From assembly GCA_948567375.1 (NCBI GenBank), contig OX419758.1, positions 36,347,473 through 36,411,472 of the forward strand: a stretch of 64,000 nt of DNA, in the 5' to 3' direction. Position numbers and translations under genes: made by a program. This document shows, piece after piece, positions 9,126 to 18,332 of the stretch (the first letter of the stretch is position 1; the number at the start of each line of letters is the position of its first letter). The DNA comes from Lunularia cruciata. Taxonomy: Eukaryota > Streptophyta > Marchantiopsida > Lunulariales > Lunulariaceae. Under the pieces are notes generated by a model. That model did no database searches and was not told the origin of the DNA. It saw nothing but the letters and a program-made list of their open reading frames with translations.

Positions 9126-9380
9126 TTGACCTCGACCTACACAAAACCTACCATTACCACGAGTGGAAGAACCGGTACCAAAGGAGATTGATGCTATCCA
9201 ACAAAGACCACTTGGCACAACAGATAGAGAAAGATTATGACAAAATGGAGGTTGCTTTTATTGTCGCCAAGTTGGACATCACATTGCTGAATGTCCACTA
9301 GGAATGGGTGACCTCGACAAGTTGCCCAGATGGAGTTTGTGGAATAGAATGATCAAGGAAATGAAGAATCCCTGTAGGAG
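9126..9380 (+). pseudogene. Chromovirus gag, C-terminal part with zinc knuckle (disrupted)
   Basis: The frame interrupted at 1320 resumes here after removal of the young element and one copy of GGTC. It contains the CCHC knuckle CFYCRQVGHHIAEC (about 9255-9296). Stop codons near 9130 and 9236 replace coding triplets. Confidence 0.85.
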
Positions 9381-9384
9381 ATTT

Positions 9385-9750
9385 TGAGCCGCCTATGGGA
9401 GCTTGATTAGTTCCAATGGGATTGAAGGCTTGACCTATGCAAGTTTGCTTCACTTGCAAGGTACGATATCTAATCGGGGTTGCAAGATTTTGGTTGATTC
9501 TGAAAATTTGGAGAATTGCATATCTATGCAAGTAGCAAAGGAATTGGGTATTCTTATCAAGCTAGTGATTGGAAGTAGTTTGATGATGGCGGATGATAGA
9601 AAAGGTTTTGCATTCCGCACCTCGCATCCTATTACCTTCAAGATTCGGAAGGAATATTTGGAATGTATGAGGTTTGTAGTGGCACCTCTACATTATGATA
9701 TCATTTTGGGTCTACCTTGGCTTGAATGTCATAAGGTTCAATTTGATTGA
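9385..9750 (+). pseudogene. Chromovirus aspartic protease (decayed)
   Basis: A retropepsin-like domain is recognisable by ILVDSENLENCIS, followed by DIILGLPWLECHKV. The catalytic triad DSG reads DSE, so the active-site glycine is lost. A linker of about 330 bp to the reverse transcriptase contains a repeated segment (about 9848-9985) encoding similar GKFV(N)EAAIEQA units. Confidence 0.82.
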
Positions 9751-10079
9751 CCCCGACGTCAAATTCAAGTACAACACCAAGGTAGGAATTTCCAATTAGG
9801 TTGTCTGGCACCTCTAAGTAAGACACCTAAGAATAGTCAATCCCAAGATGGGAAGTTTGTTGAGAAGGTAGCCATAGAGCAAATCTGGAAGGGAGATGAG
9901 TCCCAAGAAGGCAACCATGGAGCAAGCTTGGAAGAGAGATGAGTCCCTAGAAGGGAAGTTTGTTAATGAAGCAGCCATAGAGCAAGCTTTGGAGGAAGAT
10001 AAGTCTGTATTTGCGGTGTGGATCAAGCCGATTGCACAAGAACAATCTGAGGAGGGCCAGGTGCCGCATCAAGCAACGG

Positions 10080-10564
10080 TTGATCGGATAGTTTAGGAGT
10101 TTGCACATGTGTTTCCGGATGATCTGCCAAAGGGATTACCCTCTAATCCAAGTATGCCCTTCAAGATTGAGTTATTGCTAGGGAGTACTCCAGTGAGTAG
10201 ACCAATATATCGGCTCTCACCAAAGGAGTTGGAGGAGTTGCGAACAACACTTACAAAGTTGTTGGAGAAGGATTTCATACGACATAGTACCTCTCTGTGA
10301 GGAGCACCGGTACTATTTGTTCCAAAGAAGGATGGAGGACTTTGTTTCTATATTGATTACCGTGGGCTTAATAAGCAAACCGTGAAGAATGCATATCCCT
10401 TGCCTCGGATCGACAACCTGCTTGACCAATTAAGTGGAGCACGCTACTTTTCCAAGCTGGATCTTTGCAGTGGCTATTGGCAAATTCCTATTGAAGGAGA
10501 GGACGTGCAAAAGACTACCTTTTGCACAAGGTATGGACATTTTGAATGGAGAGTTCTACCATTC
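10080..10564 (+). pseudogene. Chromovirus reverse transcriptase, N-terminal half
   Basis: It shows FPDDLPKGLP, the fingers motif [21 protein letters not shown] and the first catalytic aspartate in [17 protein letters not shown] at about 10298 replaces the tryptophan expected before GAP. The gene is cut in the conserved LPFGLTNAPA motif by the 3.7-kb unit at 10565-14265 and resumes after it. Confidence 0.9.
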
Positions 10565-11129
10565 TGTGGTACCCACATTTTTTGTTTTTTTATGGTTAGT
10601 AGTGTTTAAGAGACAAAGTAAGCACGGAAAAGTTGAATTGCGGACAAAGAAGAGGCAAAAGTAACTTCGGAGGAAAGCCAAAGAGGCTGACATTGGATCT
10701 GATGATGGAGGTACTCAAAAGAGGAGCATGCCGGAAATAGGCCAAAAATCATCATCTTTGGGTTGGAAGATGCAGAAATGATGAGGACTGTTTAACAACC
10801 TCTGTACGTGGCAAGAAAGTACATTTCAAGAAACGGCGGGTGCAAAAGAAGCATGTCTTGATAGTAACCGGGAGTGCACGCAGAAGAGAGAAATTCACAA
10901 ACAAAATTGACTGAAGAATGACTACAATTTGAGGCAATATAAAATTGCAACTGCGTAGGGGGGAGTTGAATTTGCTCAGTAAATTTCCAATTCCTTTGAG
11001 TAGTCGTCTTGTAGTAATGCGTGTCCGGAAGCCTGTCAAGAGTGAAATTTCCGAAACCCTAAGGGAGTTAGAGTGTCTCGTCCATGAGAGGGTCTGATTT
11101 TCCAACAGCGTAGAACAAGAGAACAAATC

Positions 11130-13466
11130 ATGGCGAAGAAGGTGGCCAACACGCTAGCAGTGAGAGGTTTTGCAATTTGAAGAGTAGATGTAGTAGCCAG
11201 AATCAAAGTCTTGGTTAGACTTTGTATCACCTTTTTAGCATGGAACTGGAATTTCAATTTCCCGAGAGTGATGGCAGAGATCGCTGCCAATAATTGTGAG
11301 GAGGGTCCTGAGGTGGAAGGAAAGAGAGGGAATCCGGCTCGATGGACTGAGTCAGATTGGAAGTTAGTCCTGGGGAGAGAAGCAGGAGAGCCGATAGGGA
11401 TCACCTTCTATCGGAAGTGTGATGCTGCAGAAGAGACGGCGAAGATTCGCAATTTGTTTTTTGATCCAAGAACTACAAATGGTTACAAGGTGGAATCCTA
11501 TCGGGACCCGATCCGAAGAAGTATCGTGGGGGCGATGATGGCCATGCTCAAGCCGGAGCAAGCGACCTATGTAACCATGCAGCAAGCAGTCTTCTTCCAT
11601 CAGATGTTTGCAAGAGTACCAGTTAATTGGGCAAAGTGCTTCCATCACCGAACAAGGCAAATGGTGGTGAATTAGCAAATGGGCTCGCCATCGCATTATT
11701 TTGCACCATTTGCAGCACATTTCTACTTCGGCCTGAACTTGCTCTCTGAAGACAAGCGTCATCGTATGGTCTCCCACATGCACCCTGATTTGAGATGAGA
11801 AGCCGACAAAGAGGAGCGACAGTATATGCTTCATCTGCGAGCAAATGACGAGTACTTTGCAAGGACGGGACAATGGAAGATCAAAGATGTTGCCAGTCCA
11901 AAGACTAAGAAGCAAAGTAAACCCAAAGAAGCCAAATCATCACCCATCCAACGCAAGACTCATAGGCTGATGTTGAAGACTACTAACATTGTAAGGAGGG
12001 CATCATCGGGATCGGAGTATGATGAAGAAACTGAGTTGAAAGAAGAAGACTCGGAAGAAGAAGAGCTCACATTGAAAAGTGAGGAGTCTAGGAGCAATAG
12101 TAAGGGAGAACCCAAAGTCCAGCAATCGGTGGTAGTAAGTGAGGCGGGTGAGGCAATGGTGGAGAACAAGCCAAGACCCGAAGCGAAGGAGGAGTGTCCC
12201 GCGGAGCCGAGTTCAAGAGGCGAGGATGAAGACAGTGCCGACACGATGAAGATATGAAGATTGCAACTCCGGATGAAGGAGCCGATGCCGTAGGAGAAGA
12301 CTCTAGACAAAGGTGGCAATGATGAAGAAGAAAAATTTGGCGGGATAGCATATTTGACGAGGGTGGTCACACCATTGCTCGAGTTGTTGAAAGAACATCG
12401 GATGGGAATTGCCCAAGATCATAGGAAGGGGATGAATGAATTGCAGGTGGTGAAGCATCTGTTGAATGAAGTGCAGGAGCTATAGGAGCATCAAGTCCAA
12501 AGAAGTGAAGAAATTGAAGATCTTCGGAGGGAGGAAGACTCGAGGCAGAAAACGTTGAGCGTGCTACAAAGGAGTTGCGTAGAGAAAGAAAAAGAACTGC
12601 AAAAGCAAGCCGGAGAGTTGAAGGAGCAGGCGATGTGGCTCAGTAAGATGAAGGAGGAAGTGAGTAATGTGCGCATCAAAAATGTTCATCTGAAGGTGAT
12701 GACCATCATGATGGAGCAAGAGTTGGACAGCTTGAAGAAGAGTGCCGCAGCAAAAGATCAAGCATGGCAGAGAGAATTGGCGTCCAGGCAAGAAGAAGAA
12801 GAGCGTTTGCGAGAACTTGTCAAGAGTGCGGAACAACAAAAGATGCAGTATGCAGAGGAGAAGAAGATGCTCACTGCAAAATACAAAGACGAGTTGCAGA
12901 TGTATCGGGAGGAGCTGAAGGTGGAACGTTCTCAAGGATATGCATCAGAATTAGTAGGAGACATTGCATGGAAATTACAAGCAATCTTAAGCACGGAGGC
13001 TGAAGGAAGATTGGAAGAAGCTTGCCTGCATGAGTTGAAGTTACTTGTGCAGGAGACTTGGAAGCAAAGAGCCAAGGACGTGGACATGAACACCTTGCTA
13101 ATTCGATTGAGAGAACGCGTAGATAGAAAAATGTTGGAGGTAAAAAATAATGTTAGTCTTAGGCTAGATTTAGTCAATTTGGAGTAAGAGAAAATTCAGA
13201 CTAGTGTGACAGCAAAGAAGAAACCCGATGTCACAGATGTAGGAACTCAAGTGTCATCGGACTTGCTAATTGACACTTTACAGAAGAGTGGGTCAGGAGA
13301 TAAAGCAGTAGATGGAGTAACCCGGAGCTCAATTGCAGATTGTAGTGAAGAAGTCGTAGAATTAGTGAAGAAATTAGTAGAATCAGTCATACCCAAAGAA
13401 GGTGAAGTAGTAGGAAGATCATTGGGTTTGGAAGCTGATGATGAGGTAGACATCAGATCGGGATAA
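11130..13466 (+). pseudogene. Coiled-coil protein gene of copy A (unknown family, broken)
   Basis: About 780 codons with several in-frame stops. The N-terminal ~230 residues form a conserved domain with motifs FLAWNWNF, ARWTESDW, FYRKCD, NGYKVESYRDPIRRSI, QAVFFHQMFARVPVNWAKC and HYFAPFAAHFYF. A basic cluster (KTKKQSKPK) and an acidic Ser/Glu linker (about 12000-12250) follow, then a long Glu/Lys/Arg coiled coil (about 12480-13010) and a helical tail (RERVDRKMLEVKNN). Stops mostly replace tryptophan or arginine (TGG to TGA/TAG, CGA to TGA). Copy C keeps the same residues, so all copies descend from one coding gene. The N-terminal pattern loosely recalls plant transposon-associated domains, but I cannot assign a family. 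Confidence 0.75.
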
Positions 13467-14265
13467 ATGTTGATTTTGAGATAGGAAGAGGCAGATATGA
13501 AACGATGGATTGTCACTTAGGATTTGTAGGTAGGAAGAGATGTTAAGAAGCGGTGCCTATGTAGGAAAGTCTGCAGTTTGCTTCAATATTTAAGTGGAGC
13601 ATTCGCAGTACAATGTTATTCAGTATTCATATTTCTGAAGATAGATAAAGCGAAGTGTTGTTCTCAGTACTCGTTGCTTAAGCTTAATTCCGATTGTCAA
13701 TTTTGTGTTTGTGTTTGTGAGTGTGTGGAGAATTCCAAAGAGCAAGTCAATGTGTTTGTGGATGTTGGAATCTGCAGCCTTGATCTTCATTCTGTGTGTT
13801 TGATCTTGAGTGAAGTGCATCGGAGCAATGCCTTGACAGGTCTGAGAGGAATTGTAGTGTTGTTAGTATTGTGCATTTGTGAGTGCAGCACAAAGTTGAT
13901 GTGAAGCAATTTTGATTGAGGAAGTTGTGCCTTCAGTGGAGGGGTGGAACACAATTCTAAGGCGAAATCGTTCTTCGCAGTGAAGTGCCGTCTTCGGGAG
14001 AATCTGAATCATCACAATCAAGAGTTGTTTGGACAGACTTGACTATGATGTGATTACATGTGTGTATTCGTGACAAGTTGTCAAGATTGTGAGCTTGTTA
14101 CTCTCTTCTGGGTGTAGTTTCTACCTGAGAGATTAAAGAAGAACTCAAGAAGAACTGCAATTGTGACGTTTGTCTTTGTATTTGACCAATTCTGGATAGT
14201 ATCTCTGCGGGAACAAACTTTACTTACCCAATTACCGCAAAAGTGATATTTGTTGGGTTCTCACA
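13467..14265 (+). other. Conserved 3' non-coding tail of copy A
   Basis: About 800 bp without a plausible frame, including a TG-rich stretch (about 13700-13730). It is clearly alignable to the same region of copies B (18333-19128) and C (25694-26490), including the terminal block TTACCGCAAAAGTGATATTT. Confidence 0.7.
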
Positions 14266-14270
14266 CATTT

Positions 14271-15390
14271 GGACTCACTAATGCTCCAGCAGTCTTCATG
14301 GATCAGATGCATCGGGTGTTGGAAGGACTATTGGATCAGTCCGTGGTAGTGTTCTTAGATGATATCTTAATCTATAGTAGGATAGAGGCAGAACACAGGA
14401 ATCATGTGCGAGAAGTCCTAAGACAACTAGGACAGTGGAAATTTTACTACAAGAAGTCAAAGTGTGCTTTTTGGCAGAAGGAGGTTACCTTCTTGGGTCA
14501 TAAGATCTCATCAGAGGAGATCAAGATAGAAGAAGAGAAGATCAAGGCCATTACTGATCATCTAAACTATAGAAGTACGAGCATTCAATGGATTGGCCAG
14601 TTTTTACCAACGGTTCATCCACTATTATGCTCACGTGGCTGCACCATTGACTGACCTCTTGGGAAAGAACTCGAGCTTCTAGTGGACCACCAAGCATGAA
14701 GAAGCATTCCAAAAGTTAAAGCTTATGGTGTCTTCAAGACATATTCTTCAACCATATGATCCTCAACTACCTTGTGTGGTTGATTTTGATGCTTCTAACT
14801 TTGCAATTAGAGCTATGTTGCAACAGGAATTTCCAGATGGACTACATCCTATTGCCTTTGTGTCTCGCCGACTAAATACAGCTGAAAGAAATTACTCTGC
14901 TTGAGATCGGGAACAACTTGCAATGGTATATGCCACCAAGGTATGGAGGCATTATCTCTTGAGGAAACAAGTGATCATGCAAACTGATCACAAATCATTG
15001 TTGCAGACCTTACACTTAGAGCACATGAAGAGTCGGCATCATCGATGGGAAGAGCAACTCCAAATGTTTGACATCAAACTTGAGTACAAACTAGGTCGGT
15101 TCCATGTCATCCCCGATGCTCTATCACGACGACTTGATTTGAAGGATCTTCCTCTCATCACGGTGGCAATTACAACAATGTCCATTGACCCTAAGGTCCA
15201 TAATGAGTTTCAATCAGCTCTACAACAAGATCCCTTCTTCCAAATGGTACATGGTCATTTGACAGCACGCGACAAGGAGTACAACACCTTCTCTTTCAAG
15301 GAAGGCCTTTTATTCCTTGCAGACCAGATCTATGTTCTAGCCAAAGGTGATCTTCGACTTGTGCGCCTTCAAGAAGCCCATGATTAACCA
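14271..15390 (+). pseudogene. Chromovirus reverse transcriptase C-terminus and RNase H
   Basis: The frame resumes at GLTNAPAVFMDQ. The polymerase active site reads VVVFLDDILIYS, that is FLDD rather than YLDD. A frameshift occurs near 14570-14660 (QWIGQFLPT then YYAHVAAPLTDLL in another frame). RNase H follows with DFDASNFAI, a TGA at about 14903 where an arginine is expected, TDHKSLLQ and HVIPDALSRR. Confidence 0.88.
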
Positions 15391-16290
15391 ATAGCTGGTC
15401 ACATGGGAGTGGACAAGACCTTGGGCACCCTCCAATGCCAATGGTGGTGGCCCAACATGACATGAGATGTTCAAGACTTTGTTTGATCATGTGAAAGTTG
15501 CCAACGGAACAAGGTCAGCAACCAGAAGCCAAGTGGACTCCTTCAACCACTCGCCATTCCATCTGCTTGTTGGGAGCATGTGAGCTTGGATCTCATCACA
15601 TCCTTGCCAAAGACAAAACAAGGACACACCGCAATTGTGGTGTTTGTGGATAAGCTTAGTAAGCAAATCCACTTGGCACCAACCTGTGATACCATAGATG
15701 CTCCAACCTTAGCGCAAATCTACTTCAACAATGTCTTCAAGCATCATAGGATGCCATGTGTACTCATCTCTGACCGAGATCCTCGATTTACCGGGAAGTT
15801 TTAGCAAGCACTCTTCCAGATACTTGGCACCAAGCTTGCTTTATCCACGGCCTATCATCCTCAAACTGATGGAAAAACCAAACGCGCCAATTGTACATTG
15901 GAGGATATGTTGCGGGCCTTTGTCAATGTCCACCATACCAACTGGGATGAATGTCTTGCAGCTGTAGAATTTGCCTACAACAATTCCAAACAGGCAAGCA
16001 CCGGATTTTCTCCCTTCTTTCTCAATTTTGGCCAAGATCCGCTTGTTCTAGATTCTCTTCTTGCTCCCCCTCCCTCTCAAGTTCCTCATACTTCTACATT
16101 CTTGACCACTATATCCCAATCTCTCCAACAAGCCAAATCTCACCTCCTTGTTACTCAGAATCGCCAAAAAAATATGCGGACCATCATCGTCATGATCTCA
16201 CCTTTGAAGTTGGTGATAAAGTCATGCTATCCTCTAGTAACCTCCCTCTCCCACTTGATACCCAAGTTTGTAAACTTGCTCCTAATTGGA
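15380..16290 (+). pseudogene. Chromovirus integrase (decayed)
   Basis: It shows the zinc-finger remnant GHMGVDKT...CESCQ and the catalytic core with SLDLITSLP and SDRDPRF. The catalytic glutamate is replaced: the motif reads DGKTKRAN where DGQTERAN is usual. Stop codons occur near 15385, 15462, 15484 and 15802. The terminal part continues in another frame from about 16160. Confidence 0.88.
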
Positions 16291-16660
16291 TAGGACTCTT
16301 TGATATCACCCACATTATCTCTCTTGTTGCTTATCAACTTGCCTTACCTTGTCACATGCGTATCCATCCTGTCTTTCATGTTTCCAAGTTAAAACCCTTT
16401 GTTCCTAACCCTTCTTCCTTTTCCTCTCAAGTCCAACCTCCCCCTCTTCCTATCCCTATCAATGATCATGAGGAGTACGAAGTTGATTGTATCCTTGCAC
16501 GTCGCCATATTCAACAAGGCCGTCACCAACATACAGAGTACAAGGTCCTTTGGAAAGGGTATCCCCTTCATGATGCCACATGGGAACCTCTTTCTCACCT
16601 CCAGAATGCACAGATGGCCATCAAGGACTTCGAAGCTTTACTGGCAACGAGGACGTCACC
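16290..16660 (+). pseudogene. Integrase C-terminus and chromodomain
   Basis: The GPF/Y-like module (KLAPNWIGLFDI, HPVFHVSKLKP) is followed by a chromodomain, with ILARRHIQQG, YKVLWKGYPLHDATWEP and an FEALL end. Chromodomains on Ty3 integrases are thought to guide insertion to modified chromatin. This stretch is open, in the frame of a 264-codon ORF that begins at 15951. Confidence 0.88.
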
Positions 16661-16679
16661 AACTAGCGGCGGGGGAATA
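16661..16679 (+). other. Polypurine tract of the chromovirus
   Basis: AACTAGCGGCGGGGGAATA immediately precedes the 3' LTR start TGTAACA. Confidence 0.75.
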
Positions 16680-17102
16680 TGTAACAATATGGAGTTTAGA
16701 GATGAAGTTAGTCAGGCTTACCAAGTAGAGAATAAGACAAAATAGCCTAGAATATTCTAGAAGCATCTAAGAAGCTTCTTGGGAAGCTTCCCAACTAGTT
16801 AACTTGCGCCCTAAGCAGGTAGCTTCTAGAAGGAAGCTTCTAGAAGCTTCTAACTAGCTTAGCTTGCACGCCAAGTAGGCGGCTTCTAGAAGGAAGCTTC
16901 TTGAGAAGCTTCCTAGTTAACTTGGCTTGCACTCCAAGAAAGCGGCTCAAGGAAGCTTCTTGAGAAGCTTCAAGAGTCTTGTATGCTACCTATAAATACC
17001 AAGGCCGAAGCTCATGCTAGGCATTCGGAGTTTTCCCTCATTCAAGTGTCCCAATGTGAGTTTCCATTCTCCTATTTCTCTCCTCCGTTTTGGTCTTTTA
17101 CA
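16680..17102 (+). repeat. 3' LTR of the chromovirus
   Basis: A 423-bp LTR from TGTAACA to TTTTACA. It repeats the GAA/TTC arrays and TATA box of the 5' LTR. Directly to its right is integrase sequence of an older element, so the chromovirus inserted into that integrase gene. Confidence 0.93.
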
Positions 17103-17357
17103 GTGGTAGTTATTGATTACCTTACCAAGTGGGTTGAGGCTAGACCATTGAGGGACAAGAATGAAGATGAAGTGGGTAGATTTCTTTATGAACGCATTAT
17201 CACTAGGTTTGGATGCCCTTTGGAGTTGGTTTCTGATAGAGGAGGAGAGTTTACAAGAAGCATCATTACAGCCATGTTATGATATTTCTCTATCACACAT
17301 AGACTAACTACATCCTATAAGCCAAATTCCAATGGCTTGGCAAAGAGGACCAATCAA
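17103..17357 (+). repeat. 255-bp duplicated integrase segment, first copy
   Basis: Nearly identical to 17487-17741. Both encode the integrase core from VIDYLTKWVEARPL through PNSNGLA. The first copy abuts the chromovirus 3' LTR and is followed by a 16-bp scrap resembling sequence from about 17836 and then by an upstream part of integrase. Confidence 0.85.
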
Positions 17358-17373
17358 GGATAACCATGAAGAA

Positions 17374-18285
17374 AGTCTCCTTCCACTCCACCTCTTAGAT
17401 CAATTCCATTACTAGAACCTTTTGAGAAGTGGTGAATTGATATTGTAGGTCCTCTTAATAGAACCCCAAGGAACAATTGGTATATAGTGGTAGTTATTGA
17501 TTACCTTACCAAGTGGGTTGAGGCTAGACCATTGAGGGATAAGAATGAAGATGAAGTGGGTACATTTCTTTATGAACTCATTATGACTAGGTTTGGATGC
17601 CTTTTGGAGTTGGTTTCTAATAGAAGAGTAGAGTTTACAAGAAGCATCATTACAGCCATGTTATGATATTTCTCTATCACACATAGACTAACTACATCCT
17701 ATAAGCCAAATTCCAATGGCTTGGCAAAGAGAACCAATCAAACCTTGTGCATGATGTTGGCCAAAGATGCAAGAATGGAGAAGGCTAAACATCATTGGGA
17801 TAAGAGGATTCATGCAATTTTGTGAGAGTATAGGATAACCATGAAGAATTCTACTAGATATTCTCCATTTCAATTGGTATATGGTATTGAGTCTACCTTA
17901 CCTATTCACTTTGATCTTCCTATCTTCCAAAGCATTCATAGGAGATTGAAGAAAGCACAAGGAAGTGATGCAAAGAAGTCAAGGAAGGATCAACTCATGG
18001 AATTGGAAGAGGTAAGAGCAATTGTTATAGTTCAAGTAGAGCAAGCCCAAATAAAACAAAAGAGACAATGCAAGTAGAAGGTGTAGCCTTTCAAAGAAGG
18101 TGATTGGGTTATTTGATTCCATTTGATTCAAGAGAGTACAAAAGAAGCTCTTGCCTAAGTACTTTGGACCTTTCATAGTAGAGAAGGTGTAGGGTAATTA
18201 TACTTGTGATCTCAAGGAGTTGGGAGGAAGACAACTTGATAGGATTAACCATGATAAGTTGAAGATGTATCATAGAAGGTAGAGA
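17374..18285 (+). pseudogene. Integrase and pol C-terminus of the older element
   Basis: It corresponds to the integrase of the young element (minus strand 2048-2990). It reads IPLLEPFEKW, then VIDYLTKWVEARPL, SNGLAKRTNQTL, YSPFQLVYGIESTLPIHFDLP and YFGPFIVEKV. The catalytic-region glutamate of LAERTNQ reads lysine here (LAKRTNQ). Several stop codons are present (for example TGA within RYF at 17663 and TGA near 17823), so it is dead. Confidence 0.85.
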
Positions 18286-18332
18286 GATCTTCACTTTGAG
18301 GACAAAGTAAAAACTTAGTTTGGAGGTAAATG

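Larger units (their letters stand above)
10565..14265 (+). mobile_element. 3.7-kb TG...CA unit, copy A
   Basis: A 3701-bp insertion in the chromovirus reverse transcriptase. It begins TGTGGTACCCACATTTTTTG and ends GGGTTCTCACA. The flanks are CATTC (10560-10564) and CATTT (14266-14270), a 5-bp target duplication with one mismatch. The intact target CTACCATTTGGACTC can be inferred from the conserved codons. It contains one long degenerate gene (11130-13466) and about 800 bp of 3' non-coding sequence. I see no LTR pair, primer site, polypurine tract, reverse transcriptase, integrase or transposase. Related copies lie at 18333-22111 and 25694-29431. It could be a solo LTR of a very long-LTR element or a non-autonomous terminal-inverted-repeat transposon. 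Confidence 0.85.
1..17102 (+). mobile_element. Decayed Ty3 chromovirus, carrying two nested insertions
   Basis: This is a Ty3-type LTR retrotransposon with its first bases cut off by the window edge. In order it shows a 5' LTR (1-402), a tRNA-iMet primer site (404-415), gag, protease, reverse transcriptase, RNase H, integrase, a chromodomain, a polypurine tract and a 3' LTR (16680-17102). Gag is split by a younger element at 1321-9121 and the reverse transcriptase by a 3.7-kb unit at 10565-14265. The frame resumes cleanly after each insertion. Several in-frame stops, mostly CGA to TGA or TGG to TGA, show that it is inactive. The two LTRs align over 402 bases without indels, with about ten differences counted by eye. 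The order integrase then chromodomain places it among chromoviruses. Confidence 0.93.

Noticed and set aside
10565..14265. Copy A as an ordinary LTR retrotransposon or LARD
   Set aside because: No terminal direct repeats, primer site or polypurine tract inside the unit.
10565..14265. Copy A as a hAT, Mutator, CACTA or Helitron element
   Set aside because: A 5-bp duplication with TG...CA ends does not fit the 8-, 9- or 3-bp duplications of those families, nor the TC...CTRR ends of Helitrons.
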